This document shows, one piece after another, positions 32,970 to 44,058 of a stretch of 64,000 bases of DNA (within the stretch, counting starts at the first letter, position 1; each line of letters begins with the position of its first letter). Origin of the DNA: Oscarella lobularis. Lineage: Eukaryota > Porifera > Homoscleromorpha > Homosclerophorida > Oscarellidae. The notes under the pieces were generated by a model. That model was not told where the DNA came from, searched no databases, and saw nothing but the letters and a program-made list of their open reading frames with translations. The position numbers and the translations under genes were made by a program. The stretch is from positions 1,360,325 to 1,424,324 of the forward strand of contig NC_089193.1 in assembly GCF_947507565.1 (NCBI RefSeq), given 5' to 3'.

Positions 32970-34229
32970 CTATACACAGACGCCTGCATGACCGCAGTCC
33001 CTGGGCCCCCGGGGACTAGCAAGTGTTAATTAACCTAGTGCGAATAAATACACCTCTTACTGGCTACACCCGAATGACGCAGTAGACGGTTGTAGTCGGT
33101 TAGAGCAAAGAATGGACTACGCGTAGGCAAACTGTTGGTATTGTTTCAAGCTGCAGGCAGTCTAAATTTTTGAATTCTCGGTTTTAGTTCCGAGTCTTGG
33201 AATGCAACCCCGAGAGAGTAGGTAGAGCAGCGACAGTGCAACTGTACGAAGGGCGCGGGTCTTACCATTTCAATGACTTCTCTGCAAAGACGCAAAAGTG
33301 TCGGCTCTATAGAGATCAGCCGGCTGCCGGCAGGTGTCGGTCAATGAGGGGCCAATGCTCGCGATCTTTCCCGTATGCCACGCAGATACATTTATTTAAT
33401 ACCAGCGCACAAAATTCAGTGATAGTGATTATCAGAACCCATAGAGCGCAAAAACGTAGATAAATATCCGGATATGCTGCCCCGCCTAGGCTGATATCAA
33501 CCCTCTTGACCGCATTAGCCTTCGACGTTCTCCCTTGTTCGCAGTTCCGCATAAACCGCAGAGAGGTGGCACCCCATCATCGTTGAAAGCGACAGACGAC
33601 ATCAACGCATTCTCGTCGCTCACGGTACACGCGAAACGAAGTGACAGGACGACCCACGCGACGTAAGAGCTTAGACACATAGCCCGAAGGCTTCTCATCA
33701 AAAGGACCCTCCGCCGCCGTACAGATCTTTTGTGTAGAAAGTCGTCTACGGCAACATGGCTCGGTAAGACTCGGTTTACGATTTAAATAGCTATTGAGCA
33801 CGTGAGAATCGCTGGCGTTGTTACGGGGAGGGGGGCGAAGTTCTCGAATTTCTCCCCTTTTCGATTATTTTGTATGCGATCCCGCGAATCAGAATCGAGC
33901 GCTTGAGCGGCGCTCGACGACGATTCAGAAATTCGATCCTAACGTATGTACTAAACGATACAATATCTCGCAAAGGCCGGGCCCCGGGAATCACGAGTAT
34001 CGGTGGGGCTATCGAAACGGGGGGACCGCGAACGGCGACGGCGACGGCACTCATCGCGACGACGTGAGCGAAGCGGATAGCAAGTTGAGCGGATCGGCTC
34101 TCGTCGATTCGTGTTTGTAAGCAAATCGATATACAAAACACACACTGCGGCGCCGCGCACGCATTACGCGAACGAGCGCGCGCGCCCAGTCAAAGAGTTG
34201 CGCCGACTCTTTTTTGTCTTTCCACGCAG
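32970..34229. other. Divergent intergenic region, DNAJC5-like / delta-catenin
   Basis: Should contain the 5' exons of both neighbours. A frame open to a donor at 34116 (ending VDSCL) joins in phase to the next delta-catenin exon and may be its upstream exon, but it has no ATG. I find nothing else certain here. Confidence 0.45.
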
Positions 34230-37200
34230 GCGCATCCTTCAGGATCGCGGCTTCGATCACGATCCCTAGTACGTTTTCGATATAAGCGATTTTGAGCTCG
34301 CGGGCGATTTCTCCTTCTCCCTCCCTCCCTCCCTCCCCTCAAGCGCCGACGACGAAGACGAAGACGACGACGATCCGAACGACGACGATTTCGCGATGAT
34401 CGGCCACGACGACTTCGGTCCGGCGTGGGAACGCGAATTGCGCGACGCGCGAGACGTATCAGGTGAAGCCGAACGACGCCTAATTCTCCCTCCCTCCCTC
34501 CCTCCCCCCCCGTCACGCGCTACTCCTTTTCAGATTTCCAAATGACGAGTCGATTGGTTCAAGAGATGGGAAATCGGGGCGGCGGCGCCGATCGAAATCG
34601 ACGTTTCGACGACCGTTACGCCGATAGTTCGACAGGTCGCTTCTATCCGCCACCTCCGGCGCCCAATGCCCCCGCCGTCGCCGGCAGCGGCGGCGGCGGC
34701 GCTGGAGGCGGATACGGCGCGAATTTGCCGCCCGATTTGGCGCGACCCGTCGTCGCCGGAAGAATGGATAGGGGAGAACCTCCGCCGGGTGTCGTAGAAC
34801 GCGAACCCAATGGGGGGCCTCGCCTCGCGAACGGAGGCGATCGGTACGGAGGAGACGACGATGACGACGATGACGGTGAGAAATTGATAAGGGGAGACCC
34901 TGTTTCGTCGAAAGGTTTCTCTTTCGGCCGCGCGATGAAAAGGGAGGGGCGTGTCAGCGTCAGTTATTTGTATATTTTTAAATTTAATTAAATCTTGAGA
35001 TAGTCGAGGATTTAATTGATTCTTTCCTTTTAGTTGATCCTCCTTATCACGACCATCCGGCCTACTACGACAGGTACTCCTATCCCGACGACCCGACGAC
35101 GCCCGTCAAGAAGAAGTACACCTACGACGCGGAGCCGCGATCGTACAGGCGAAACGACGACGACGACGATTCAATTCGAAAGCCGTCCATCAGTTCCTAT
35201 GAAGATCACTCCAGCGATTGGAGCGACGATTACGGACGCGGCGGCGGCGGCGGCGGCGGCGGCGGGCACTACAGTCGACGCGGCGGCGAGAAGGAGAGAC
35301 GATATCCGTATCACGAGAAACAGGAACAGGAGTTGGATTTGCCGGAGATTATTGATCTATTGGCATCCGATGACTACCTGAAGGTGACGAATGCGGCTGG
35401 ACTTTTGCAGCATATGTCCTATAAGGATGACGAGATGAAATCTCAGATAAAGTAAGGCGCCGGGGGGAGTCGGTTTTACGGCGACTGCGCCATAAGGGGG
35501 GAATGTTTTCTCAAGGAACGAAGGAGCTATTCCCGTTCTAATTGACTTGCTCGGAAGTCGGCACATGGAAGTGTGTCACGCCGTCGCCGGAGTGCTGAGG
35601 AATTTGTGCTACGGAAGTACGAATAACGAGAACAAGGTGGGGGACGGGGGAGAGAGAAATGAAACGGCGGCGGCGAAGACTTGAGAAGGAAATGTTTTTT
35701 GTTTTTCTTAGCTTGCGGTTCGCGATGCTGGAGGAATAACGGCCTTGGTGCATCTGCTGAAGACGACTCGGTCTATTGAGGTGAGTCTGCTGTAAGGCAA
35801 GCGTGTAGTTAAAACGCATAGCGATGTATGGGTACCCTTGTTCATGCTATGCCTAACTAGTAAGTGGCCTGTACATAAAAATAAAAGTCTTGGCCTTGTG
35901 GCTTTGGAAGCACGGCCAGCTTGCCAACAACTTGTCTCTTGGAATAAATCTAGTTTATAACCAATAAGGATCCCCGGGCCTTAGAGACAGAGGAAAGGGT
36001 CGTGCGTTAGCCAGAACAAAGTTAAGATAATTGTACAGATAAGACTGCAATAAGGTTCCGAGACAATTCGATAATGCCCGCGCTTCGCCTCTCTTTAAGA
36101 GTCTCGCTCTCTTTATTAGGTTAAGGAGCTTGTGTGCAGCGTTCTATGGAACATATCATCTTTTGAGGTGAGCGGTCAGTCAATTTCTCGTATCCTTGCT
36201 CATCGTCCGGCTCTTTGCGGTTCCCAGGGTCTCAAGGAAGATCTTCTCCAAGAGAGCCTTCACGTTTTGACTCATTACGTGATACGGCCTGAATCGGGTA
36301 TTCAGGCGTCGTTCCAGCTGACGAGTCGCGTCGCCGGCGAATTGAACAATACGCTTCTGCTTCGAAATGCGACGGGCGTCTTTCGAAATTTGTCGTCGGC
36401 GAGCGAGAACGCGCGAAAGGCAATGCGAATCAGTCCCGGTTTGGTCGACGCTCTTTTCTTCATCATTCTCTCGGCGGAGAATACGCCTGACGTCGATTCG
36501 AAGGTAAGGGAGGAGGGAGAGGGAGGGGGTCCCTTTGTTGTATGCGTTACCGTGGTGATAAGTTTAATGATATTGATTTATTTGAGGCCACGAGTCTACG
36601 TGCTTTGTCAGACCACACTGAGTCAATGGTCTTTTGCGTACATGTTCTCTGCTTTCTAGACTGTCGAGAACTGCGTTTGCATTCTGCGCAACTTGTCGTT
36701 TCGACTCGAAAACGAAGTCACGCTTGACTTGGCCGATCAGGTGCTGGACGAAAGCTGGGAAAAGGCGCACATGGAAGAGCGCAGCCAGTACGAAGCGGAT
36801 CGTCGACGAAAGGACAAAAGCGGCAAAAGCAGCACCGGATGCTTTGGCCAAAGTAACCAAAGTTAAAACACATATCTCGCTAATCGCTCAACTCCCGTCG
36901 CAGAAAAACAATCGCGAAAGAGAACGACCTACAAAGATCGCGGACGCATCAGCTCTCAGATCGATCAATGCGGCTTCGGCGATAGTCCGCCGTGGACCGA
37001 CTCGGTTCCCAGTCATCCGCGCCACCACGAACCCGTTCACGGGCAGTCGATGCTGTGGCAACCCGAGGTCACCTATCCGTATTTAATGCTGCTGAAGGAC
37101 TCGTCGAATAATATGACGCTGGAAGCGGCAGCCGGCGCCCTGCAGAACTTGAGTGCAGCCAACTGGAAGGTATGAGAAAAAGTCGCGTTGAGATTCGTAG

Positions 37201-38692
37201 TTGGGTCCACGCAACCACGTATCTGCCAGTAGTTTCTCTCTAAGACCTTTCCATAGATAGATAGATAGATAGTGTATGGTTAAAATTTGCCCCAGTACAT
37301 TTGAAGAGAGGGAAATAGTCTTTATTACATTGCATGATTTTTCTCTCTAGTGGTCCGCTTTTATTCGGAGCGCGGTGCGCAAGGAGAGGGGTCTGCCCAT
37401 ACTCATCGAACTGCTTCAACTTCCTCAAGACACTGTCGTACGTTCGGTTGCGACGGCGCTACGAAACATGGCCGTTGATCCGCGAAACAAGGAACTAATC
37501 GGTACTATTATTAGAAGAAAGCCGAGACGTAGATGTGAATAATATAGCGCGTATCTTCTAAGGAAAATACGGGATGAGACGACTCGTGTGTCTCCTGCCG
37601 GGAACTCGAAGCCAATCGAGCGATTTTACCGTGCTAACAATCAGTGCCGTCTTGTGTTCTATTCTTGAACTGGTCACTCGGAATGCGGAGAATGCGCTGT
37701 AAGGAATGGTGCCGCGAGGTAGCGATTGTAATATTGAGCGCCTTTGTAGATCACTCAAGGATGCAAGTGGCATTCCGCGCGTCGTTAGTCTCGCCAAGTC
37801 GCGCCAGTCCTATCCTATAAAGTTGGTCCAGACAGCTAATCAGGTATGAGAACGAAAAGGGGTAGATTTTTGATCGCTATATGCACTTCCTTAACTCCTA
37901 TTATGTAATTAATAATCGTAAAAGATGCGAATATTTTGTTGCACTCCCTAGATCTGCGTCACGTTGAACAACTTCAAAGAGACGCGCATGACGTTGAAAC
38001 GCGAAGGCTGGAACATCAACGACTTCCAGAGCAGCGCTCTGGATCAGACGGACGGCATGGCCGTCGCCGCCGCCGCAACCGTCGGATCCCAGCAGCCAGC
38101 GGACGCCCAGTATCTTCGTCGACACGGCAGCACCTACAGCCAGCACAAGGAACTCAAACCGTATCGCGAAAAAGCGAAACAGCGCGCCGTCGAAGCGCGC
38201 GAAGCCGCCCAGCATCCCCAGCGACCCGTCAAAGGCGATTTCCCCGACATCGACGTCGACGAAGTGACGCGCAGCGGCGGTGGCGTCGGCGGACCGGCGG
38301 CGGCTCGCTATAACAAAGGCAATGACGCCGTCGATTTTCCGGGCATGCGAGAGGGATACGAAGCTCGGCAAGGAAGACCAAAGCGGCCGGCGCCGCGACA
38401 ACCGCGCCACGCACCGCCCCCGCCGCCGCCCCCGCCGCAGGACGAATACGGAGATGAGTACTATCGCCAGGATCGTCGTCACGATAGGGAAGTGATGCGA
38501 GATCCGGACGATAGGTATCGTGGCGGTGAGTATCGATCTCGTCGCTATGACGACGGTGGGTATGAGTTGGATGACGGCGGTCAGTATGACGATAGAGGGC
38601 GCGATTTTTATGACGACCGATACAATGACGGTGGGGACGAGTTGGATGGGGATCGCGGGTCCCCTGTTGTTGAAGAAGACTCGTGGGTCTGA
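34230..38692 (+). CDS. Delta-catenin (p120-catenin family) with C-terminal PDZ ligand; 5' end unresolved
   Basis: Armadillo-repeat protein that binds the juxtamembrane tail of cadherins and regulates Rho GTPases. Exons: 34230-34268, 34344-34462, 34534-34875, 35034-35451, 35516-35636, 35712-35780, 36120-36167, 36228-36503, 36660-36861, 36904-37169, 37351-37501, 37563-37698, 37750-37843 and 37952-38692, all in phase. Seen: a Gly/Pro/Asp-rich N-terminal region, then repeats starting [18 protein letters not shown], with [48 protein letters not shown] and [16 protein letters not shown], and REGWNINDF after the last repeat. The protein ends DSWV, the PDZ ligand of vertebrate delta-catenin/p0071. 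The first coding exon probably lies between 33850 and 34116; I could not place the ATG. Confidence 0.93.
34313..34340. repeat. CCCT microsatellite in a delta-catenin intron
   Basis: Runs of CCCT/CTCC immediately before the 34344 exon; a similar run at 34487-34511 follows the same exon. They double as very long polypyrimidine tracts for the two acceptors, and on the other strand give GGGA runs. Confidence 0.85.
37254..37273. repeat. GATA microsatellite in delta-catenin intron
   Basis: About five copies of GATA in the intron before the 37351 exon. Confidence 0.9.
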
Positions 38693-39190
38693 GAGCGCGT
38701 GCACGCGAAACGTTTTTAGTAATTAATTGTATGAGGGAGGGGACGGGACGGAGGGCTGAGTGCTCGTATACATGATGAATTGGAGGTAGGTTCTAGTTAG
38801 GCGTACAAGTAGATTGCGCTGATGATTTGTAGGGCTCGTTTTTCTTCAAAATCTTTTCCTTTTTTTTGAGCACACTATATGTATTTGATCGTTATATTAT
38901 GAAGTCGGCTGTACTGATAGATCTGATTAGTTTCTAGAAAAATCTCCCGGGGGGCTAAGGTACTTCTACACATAGTGATGAATACAACAACTTCAAGAAA
39001 TGTTCCTGTTATTATAAGGTAAGTTGAGATAGTAGAGACGCGGCCCTTAACTGAGTAAACAACCCTGTATAGAATATCACATCTGTTACGTTTAAGTGTA
39101 GAAGGTATATTTAGTAATGCAGCAGTGACTATAAGAGCTTTTTTCATATATTAAACTCTTGCTGGCATCAATCTAAAAAAAGGCAGTAGC
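38693..39190. other. Convergent 3' flanks of delta-catenin and SLC35F-like
   Basis: Probably 3' UTR sequence of both genes. No further coding region recognised. Confidence 0.5.
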
Positions 39191-40726
39191 TCAACTGCTA
39201 GGTTCATTCAATAGCGGTTCGCTGTCTGCTGTCTCGTCAAGAGAACTTTCCGCCATTCGGCGGAGTTGTCGACTTTCTAAATAGTTAGCAATACAAAACG
39301 TAATAAAACCAGTCACGATGAATGCAACTCCTATAAAGGCTTGCCACGGCAGCGTGTAGCCATCGTGAATAAGATAGTCTGCCGGCACGGAGGCGGGCAG
39401 AAGGAGGAGGACTCCCACTGACGCGAATAGGGGAGAGGATAGTGTGATGCAGATTAGTAGGAGGGCGTTGTAGACGAGATCCAGTGCGGCATTCAGAGCG
39501 ATCTGTTTCAACGCGTATCCGTCGGGCCATTCGAATTCTTCGAAATTGGTCCCATCTAGAATGAGTATTATTGGCCTAAAGAAAGATTAAATAGAACGAG
39601 AAGGTCCCCGCGTATTTGGTATACGTACCAGTAACATAGTACGGTGACAACGCCGACGAGCCCTATAAAGCGTACGGCGTTCGCTATAGGAACCTAGAAA
39701 TTGACAAATTAACGCCGTCTCATTATAAATATTATTTTGTAAATACCGCGTCCTTTTGATGGACTGCGAGTTTTCTGTAGACAACCTGGTCCGCAGCATA
39801 AAAAACTGTACTAATGACAACTAGCTGAAAGCGTAAAAACGATAGATTATAGGCCCCAATGCATCATATGCATATATATGTTGCTTACCACGTAGCCTTC
39901 TACTGACGGGTTTATATTGTCGCCTTCTTTCTTATTTCCTGGAAAGAAGGCTACAAGACATACGCCCGTGATGCAAATCGCAACGGCAAGGACCTTTAGA
40001 ATAATGAGAGCACCCACAATCAATTAATCAACGATGAGCATTACCTTAGGAATGGTGACTTTTTCTTTTAGTAGTGGCACAGACATTATAAATACCACAG
40101 CTGATGACGATTGATATATAGCTGTGTTACCAGAAACGCTAGAGAAAGAGAATGACGACGCGCAATTCCAGATATCTCAATGAGGATTGCCTCGTTCTTG
40201 TCAAGGACAGATACCAAGTGTACGCCGACACATTGATGATGAAAGCAAGGTATATGGCTTTCGTTACAAATGCACTTCGTCAAGCGAAATTAATTAATTA
40301 ATTAATTAATTAATCGCCTCTTACTGCCATCCGAAATGACCCGTGTGTTCCATAGAAGTTTTCTGTTTCTTCCACGGATAAAACCTAAGCGTGAATGTCG
40401 TCTTGACAACAATGAGAAGCAATGCTCTATGTAGACGCTCACCTCCACACCATCCAGAAGAGAAGAGCGAACGAGTAGGAACTTCGCACGCAGTAGTTGA
40501 CGAAGTACGGCTTCGTGGAAAGTAAGGCCCTATACGAAGCATGCATGTGCATGTACGCGTGTTTACCTTCTTATAGGTTCCCTGCAAGTCCTGCAGAAGC
40601 TCTGCCATTGCTAGCCCTAAACAAGAGGCTCGTCGGCTCGGCTAGCAGCTTCTCTCCTCGCTCACATGTCGCAATGAGACCGACGATGCACAAAAGCGCT
40701 CCTACGGTACGCCAGGACACTTTCAT
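39191..40726 (-). CDS. SLC35F-type drug/metabolite-transporter-fold carrier
   Basis: Multi-exon membrane carrier of the EamA/DMT fold. First exons 40666-40726, 40567-40616 and 40443-40510 join in frame and give MKVSWRTVGALLCIVGLIAT, the first membrane helix, then KKPYFVNYCVRSSYSFALLF, which matches the KPFF-TY signature after helix 1 of SLC35F3/4/5. Further exons give TAIYQSSSAVVFIMSVPLL, KVLAVAICITGVCLVAFF, VPIANAVRFIGLVGVV and finally a long exon, 39191-39575, with NAALDLVYNALLLICITLSS and LLLLPASVPADYLI and a short cytosolic tail. I did not fix every middle junction. The family is clear; the substrate cannot be read from sequence. Confidence 0.8.
40285..40315. repeat. TTAA/AATT microsatellite
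   Basis: Seven or so copies of AATT within an intron of the SLC35F-like gene. Confidence 0.85.
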
Positions 40727-40808
40727 TCTCAGCGGTCATGTGATTTAGGTATGGAGCGTTGACGTCCTTTGCAATTAGTCAGTAAAATATGTACATTAAT
40801 TTTTTTAG

Positions 40809-41071
40809 AACACTAGTTGAATTGGACGGATTGCATGTGAACGGAAAAAGAGGTGCATAAGGTAGCCTCTTACACTGCCTCTTACCCAGACCTTTCTTTC
40901 TCGGTCCCGGATGCTCCGCAAGCATATATCTGTGGATGTATGGGTGGAGTCGGCCGGTGGAGTCTACGGAATAATCGGCCACGGCGCATGCGTCAGATCA
41001 AATTTCATCATCAGCGGCGTCCACCTCGAAGCGGAAGAATTACACGTCGTCGAGACTGCTCTCTTGGCTAA
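40809..41071 (+). CDS. Possible exons of an unidentified gene
   Basis: After an acceptor-like TTTTTTTAG at 40802-40808 the frame reads TLVELDGLHVNGKRGA, and after an acceptor-like CAAG near 40920 another frame reads from ISVDVWVESAGG to a stop at 41069-41071. Both look more protein-like than their surroundings, but I do not recognise the family and cannot place a start. Treat as a weak candidate. Confidence 0.3.
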
Positions 41072-42002
41072 ATAGGTAAGACGGAGCTGATTTTTTGGCA
41101 AGGCAACGTTCCTAGGGCGCTCGCGACGCTAAAAACGCTCAAAGAGGGCCCCCAATGTCCCCTGGCTAAGCGTTTGGTCTCGCGTGCTATCTTCCTATTT
41201 GGACGTTAAAAGCGAATGCATGGGAGCCGCAAAGAACGCTCGGAAAAAATCTTTCGCGAAGAGGGGCCCCTTTTCTGGCCACGTGGCGAGCGCCAGTCTC
41301 GCTTCGCTCTCCCTTCGTGCGTCACGCACGATCGAAACCCCTAGAGCATCCCTCGTCTCCAAATTCTCACGTGGCGCGTGTGCGTTGCACACGAACCGCT
41401 AAGCGTACGTCGAAGCAAGCGGATTACAGCGCAGATCGAATATCCGCGCTTTAGCTAATCTTTCGTACACTCCCAGTTTTAACGACTATGTATCAACTAC
41501 TGTACAGTTCTCTCTCTTTCTCTTTAGTTTTCTCGACGCTGCTAACTGGCTCGTTTTGCAGCGGAGGATCTCATTCATATTGGGTTCTCTCGCAAATGCC
41601 TACGAGCCAACTTCCTGCAAACCGAAATGGGAAAAAACGTCTGCGCGCGCGTTTTTTTAATTTTTTGCATGGAAATAGTTGTGGATGCATTTAGCTTTTG
41701 ATCTCCAGGGTATGGAGACAAAAGCAACGCGCATTAGCTTAGGGACGCTTAGGGACTTGCGTGCGCGTGCACCGCAGTCCCTGAGCTAACGCGCGTAGAT
41801 TACATTGCATGACGCGCGCGCGCTTATTTTTTGCAATAAAAGTAGGAGAAACTATGTTCAAAATTTTATTCAAAATATCCCGGATGCAACAATTAAAATA
41901 TAAAAGTCCTCCTTCCTTTTCCTCTTCCTTCCTCCTCCTCCTCCTTTCTTGGTTGTCCCTGGGCCGTCGCTCCTGCGCTGCCACTTGACCCCCATAGGAG
42001 GC
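41072..42002. other. Gene-poor stretch with an inverted repeat and pyrimidine tract
   Basis: No gene recognised. A 68-codon frame at 41488-41694 starts with a signal-peptide-like stretch but has no other support. An inverted repeat lies at 41730-41797, and a CCT-rich tract near 41908-41952. Confidence 0.5.
41730..41797. repeat. Imperfect inverted repeat
   Basis: Left arm ACGCGCATTAGCTTAGGGAC and right arm GTCCCTGAGCTAACGCGCGT pair at 18 of 20 positions around a loop of about 28 bases. Could fold as a hairpin or be a degraded foldback element. Confidence 0.7.
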
Positions 42003-42007
42003 CAAGC

Positions 42008-42262
42008 GGTGAGACTGAGACTGCAGTCCCCACAGTGAACTTTAACCCAAGTCCACAGGGGGTAGGCACATTAACCTCCAGCCACCAAGGAGGGAGACCT
42101 TAACCCAAGTCCCCAGGGGAGAGCGCATTAACCTCCAGCCCACAAGGAGGGAGACTTTGCCCAAGTCCCCAGGGTGAACTTTAACCCAAGTCCACAGGGG
42201 GACAGCTGATTAACCTCCGGCTGCCAGGGAGGGAGACTTTAACCCAAGTCCCCAGGGTGATG
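42008..42262. repeat. Minisatellite with TTAACCTCC and TTAACCCAAGTCC modules
   Basis: Alternating modules, TTAACCTCC(A/G)GC.CAAGGAGGGAGA and TTAACCCAAGTCCCCAGGG, recur four to five times with small changes. Confidence 0.85.
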
Positions 42263-43560
42263 GCTTCGTCTACATCTTCTTCTTTCTGCATCTAATATCG
42301 TCGGATTGGTTGATCCATTGAGGAGAGGAGAGAACTAAAATTCAAATTGAAACCAGTGCACTCAAATCTACTGTATTATTTACCTTGAATGACTTGAAAA
42401 ACGCTGTGGAGGAGGAGGGAATTGATCCATGTATTGATATATAGGCATCTACAAAAAATTTCGATTTCAGCCAAAATTTGAGGTGTGAGGTCCTTTTGGT
42501 ATCGCGAGGTCAAACAGGCAACCCATCCCCATTGTTCTATAAAGAAATCTTAGGAATCGGAGAGGTCACCAAAATGACCAAAAACCATGAACTATAGTTC
42601 ACGGTTGCTTAAAAATCTCAACTCACGGATTTCTAAATAAACGCGCTAAATCTACTCTAATTTATCAGTAGAACAACCCTACGAGGTCAAACGGTTCGTA
42701 CGAATCGAATTTCACACGAAAAACGACCCCTTTCCGGTATGCATTAATATCAGACACGCCCCTCGAAAAGCAACATATTTGGCGCTGTCGACAAATTTGA
42801 GACCGTGGAATTAACTAGGTACTTCAGCTCTATCGTTTGACATAGAAAATTCGGAGTTCTGAGAGATACGGTTTTTGACCAAAAACCATGGACTATAGCT
42901 CACGGTTGCTTAAAAATCTCAACTCACGGATTTTCAAATAAACGCGCTAGATCTACTCTATTTTATCAGTAGAACAACCCTACGAGGTCAAACAGTTCGT
43001 AAGGATCGAATTTCACACGAAAAAAAGACCCGCTTCCGGTCACACTAGTATATCAGCCACGCCTCTCAAAAAAGCAACATATTTGTCGCGGTAGACAAAT
43101 TTGGGACCGTGGAACTAACTAGGTACTTTAGCTCTATCGTTTGACATAGAAAATTCGGAGTTCTGAGAGATAGGGTTTTGATCTAAAACCATGAACTATA
43201 GTTCACGGTTGCCTAAAAACCTGACCTCGCCGATTTCCGAATAAACGCCCTAGATCTACTCTACTTTATCAGTAGATCAATCCTATGAGGTCAAACAGTT
43301 CGTACGAGTCAAATTTCACACTGAAAAAGACTCACTTCCTGTACGCATTAATATTAGCCACGCCTCTCAAAAAAGCCAAAAATGATAGGCCAATTTGAGA
43401 CCGTGAAGTTATCAAGATACTTATAGTTCACGGTCTTTTCGACGTTCTAAAAGAGACCATCGTTCTCATTAACTTATAAAAGCCATTGTTGCTCTTATCA
43501 ACTTTTGAAATTGTCTATAAATCTCATTGTCTATATCAGGGTCGATTTTTCAATAAACGT
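42263..43560. repeat. Three copies of an about 300-bp tandem repeat
   Basis: Units begin near 42583, 42882 and 43185 with AAAACCATGAACTATAGTTC (or one-base variants), and each continues with AAATAAACGCGC, TCTACT, TTATCAGTAGA, CCTACGAGGTCAAAC, TTCACACGAAAAA, and TCGTTTGACATAGAAAATTC. A partial fourth lies after 43390. GAACTATAGTTC is itself a 12-bp palindrome. No open reading frame spans the units. Nothing else seen in 43440-43990. Confidence 0.85.
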
Positions 43561-43997
43561 GCTAGATCTACTCATTCGCCTTGCTATGCGTGTCGGGCAC
43601 AGATTTCAAGGGTACAGGGCGAACGGGCAAAAAAGGACAAGGAGGGGTCCCCTTCGTTTTTTGGAAACGAAATCGTCTGTTTTTACCTGTCTTTTCACGC
43701 AACAAAGTGCTCTTTACATGAAAAACTTCCTTGCGCGTCTTGGCGAGGAGCGAGAACGACGATCGAAAGCGCGCACGGCATTCGCGAGTCCTAAAGAGGT
43801 CCCCAATAGTCTTTCCACCGCCGAAGTAATTATATGTTACCTTTAAATTCGTTCCGGCGCTTTTTCGTTGCTTTTTCGACGCTTTTTCGCCGGCGAAACG
43901 CAAATTCGAAAATACGAATGACGGGCATGCGCAGAGCGCTCTCACGTGACACGCTACATATTTTAATCTGTCGAACATATATTCGTTGACACAAAAG

Positions 43998-44058
43998 AGT
44001 TCAAAGGTATAAGTAGTACAGTGTACAATGTACACTGCACTACTTATACCTTTGAACT
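43998..44058. repeat. 61-bp near-perfect palindrome overlapping the NSFL1C 3' end
   Basis: Arms 43998-44017 and 44039-44058 are a perfect 20-bp inverted repeat (AGTTCAAAGGTATAAGTAGT), and the centre CAGTGTACA A TGTACACTG (44019-44037) is also palindromic; one pair (44018/44038) mismatches. The right arm contains the last codons and stop of NSFL1C. Confidence 0.95.

Noticed and set aside
33316-33801. Minus-strand frames upstream of the DNAJC5-like gene as a missing J domain
   Set aside because: None contains HPD or J-domain helices.
41488-41694. 68-codon frame starting with a hydrophobic, signal-like stretch
   Set aside because: Short, no family match, no splice context and lies in repeat-rich DNA.
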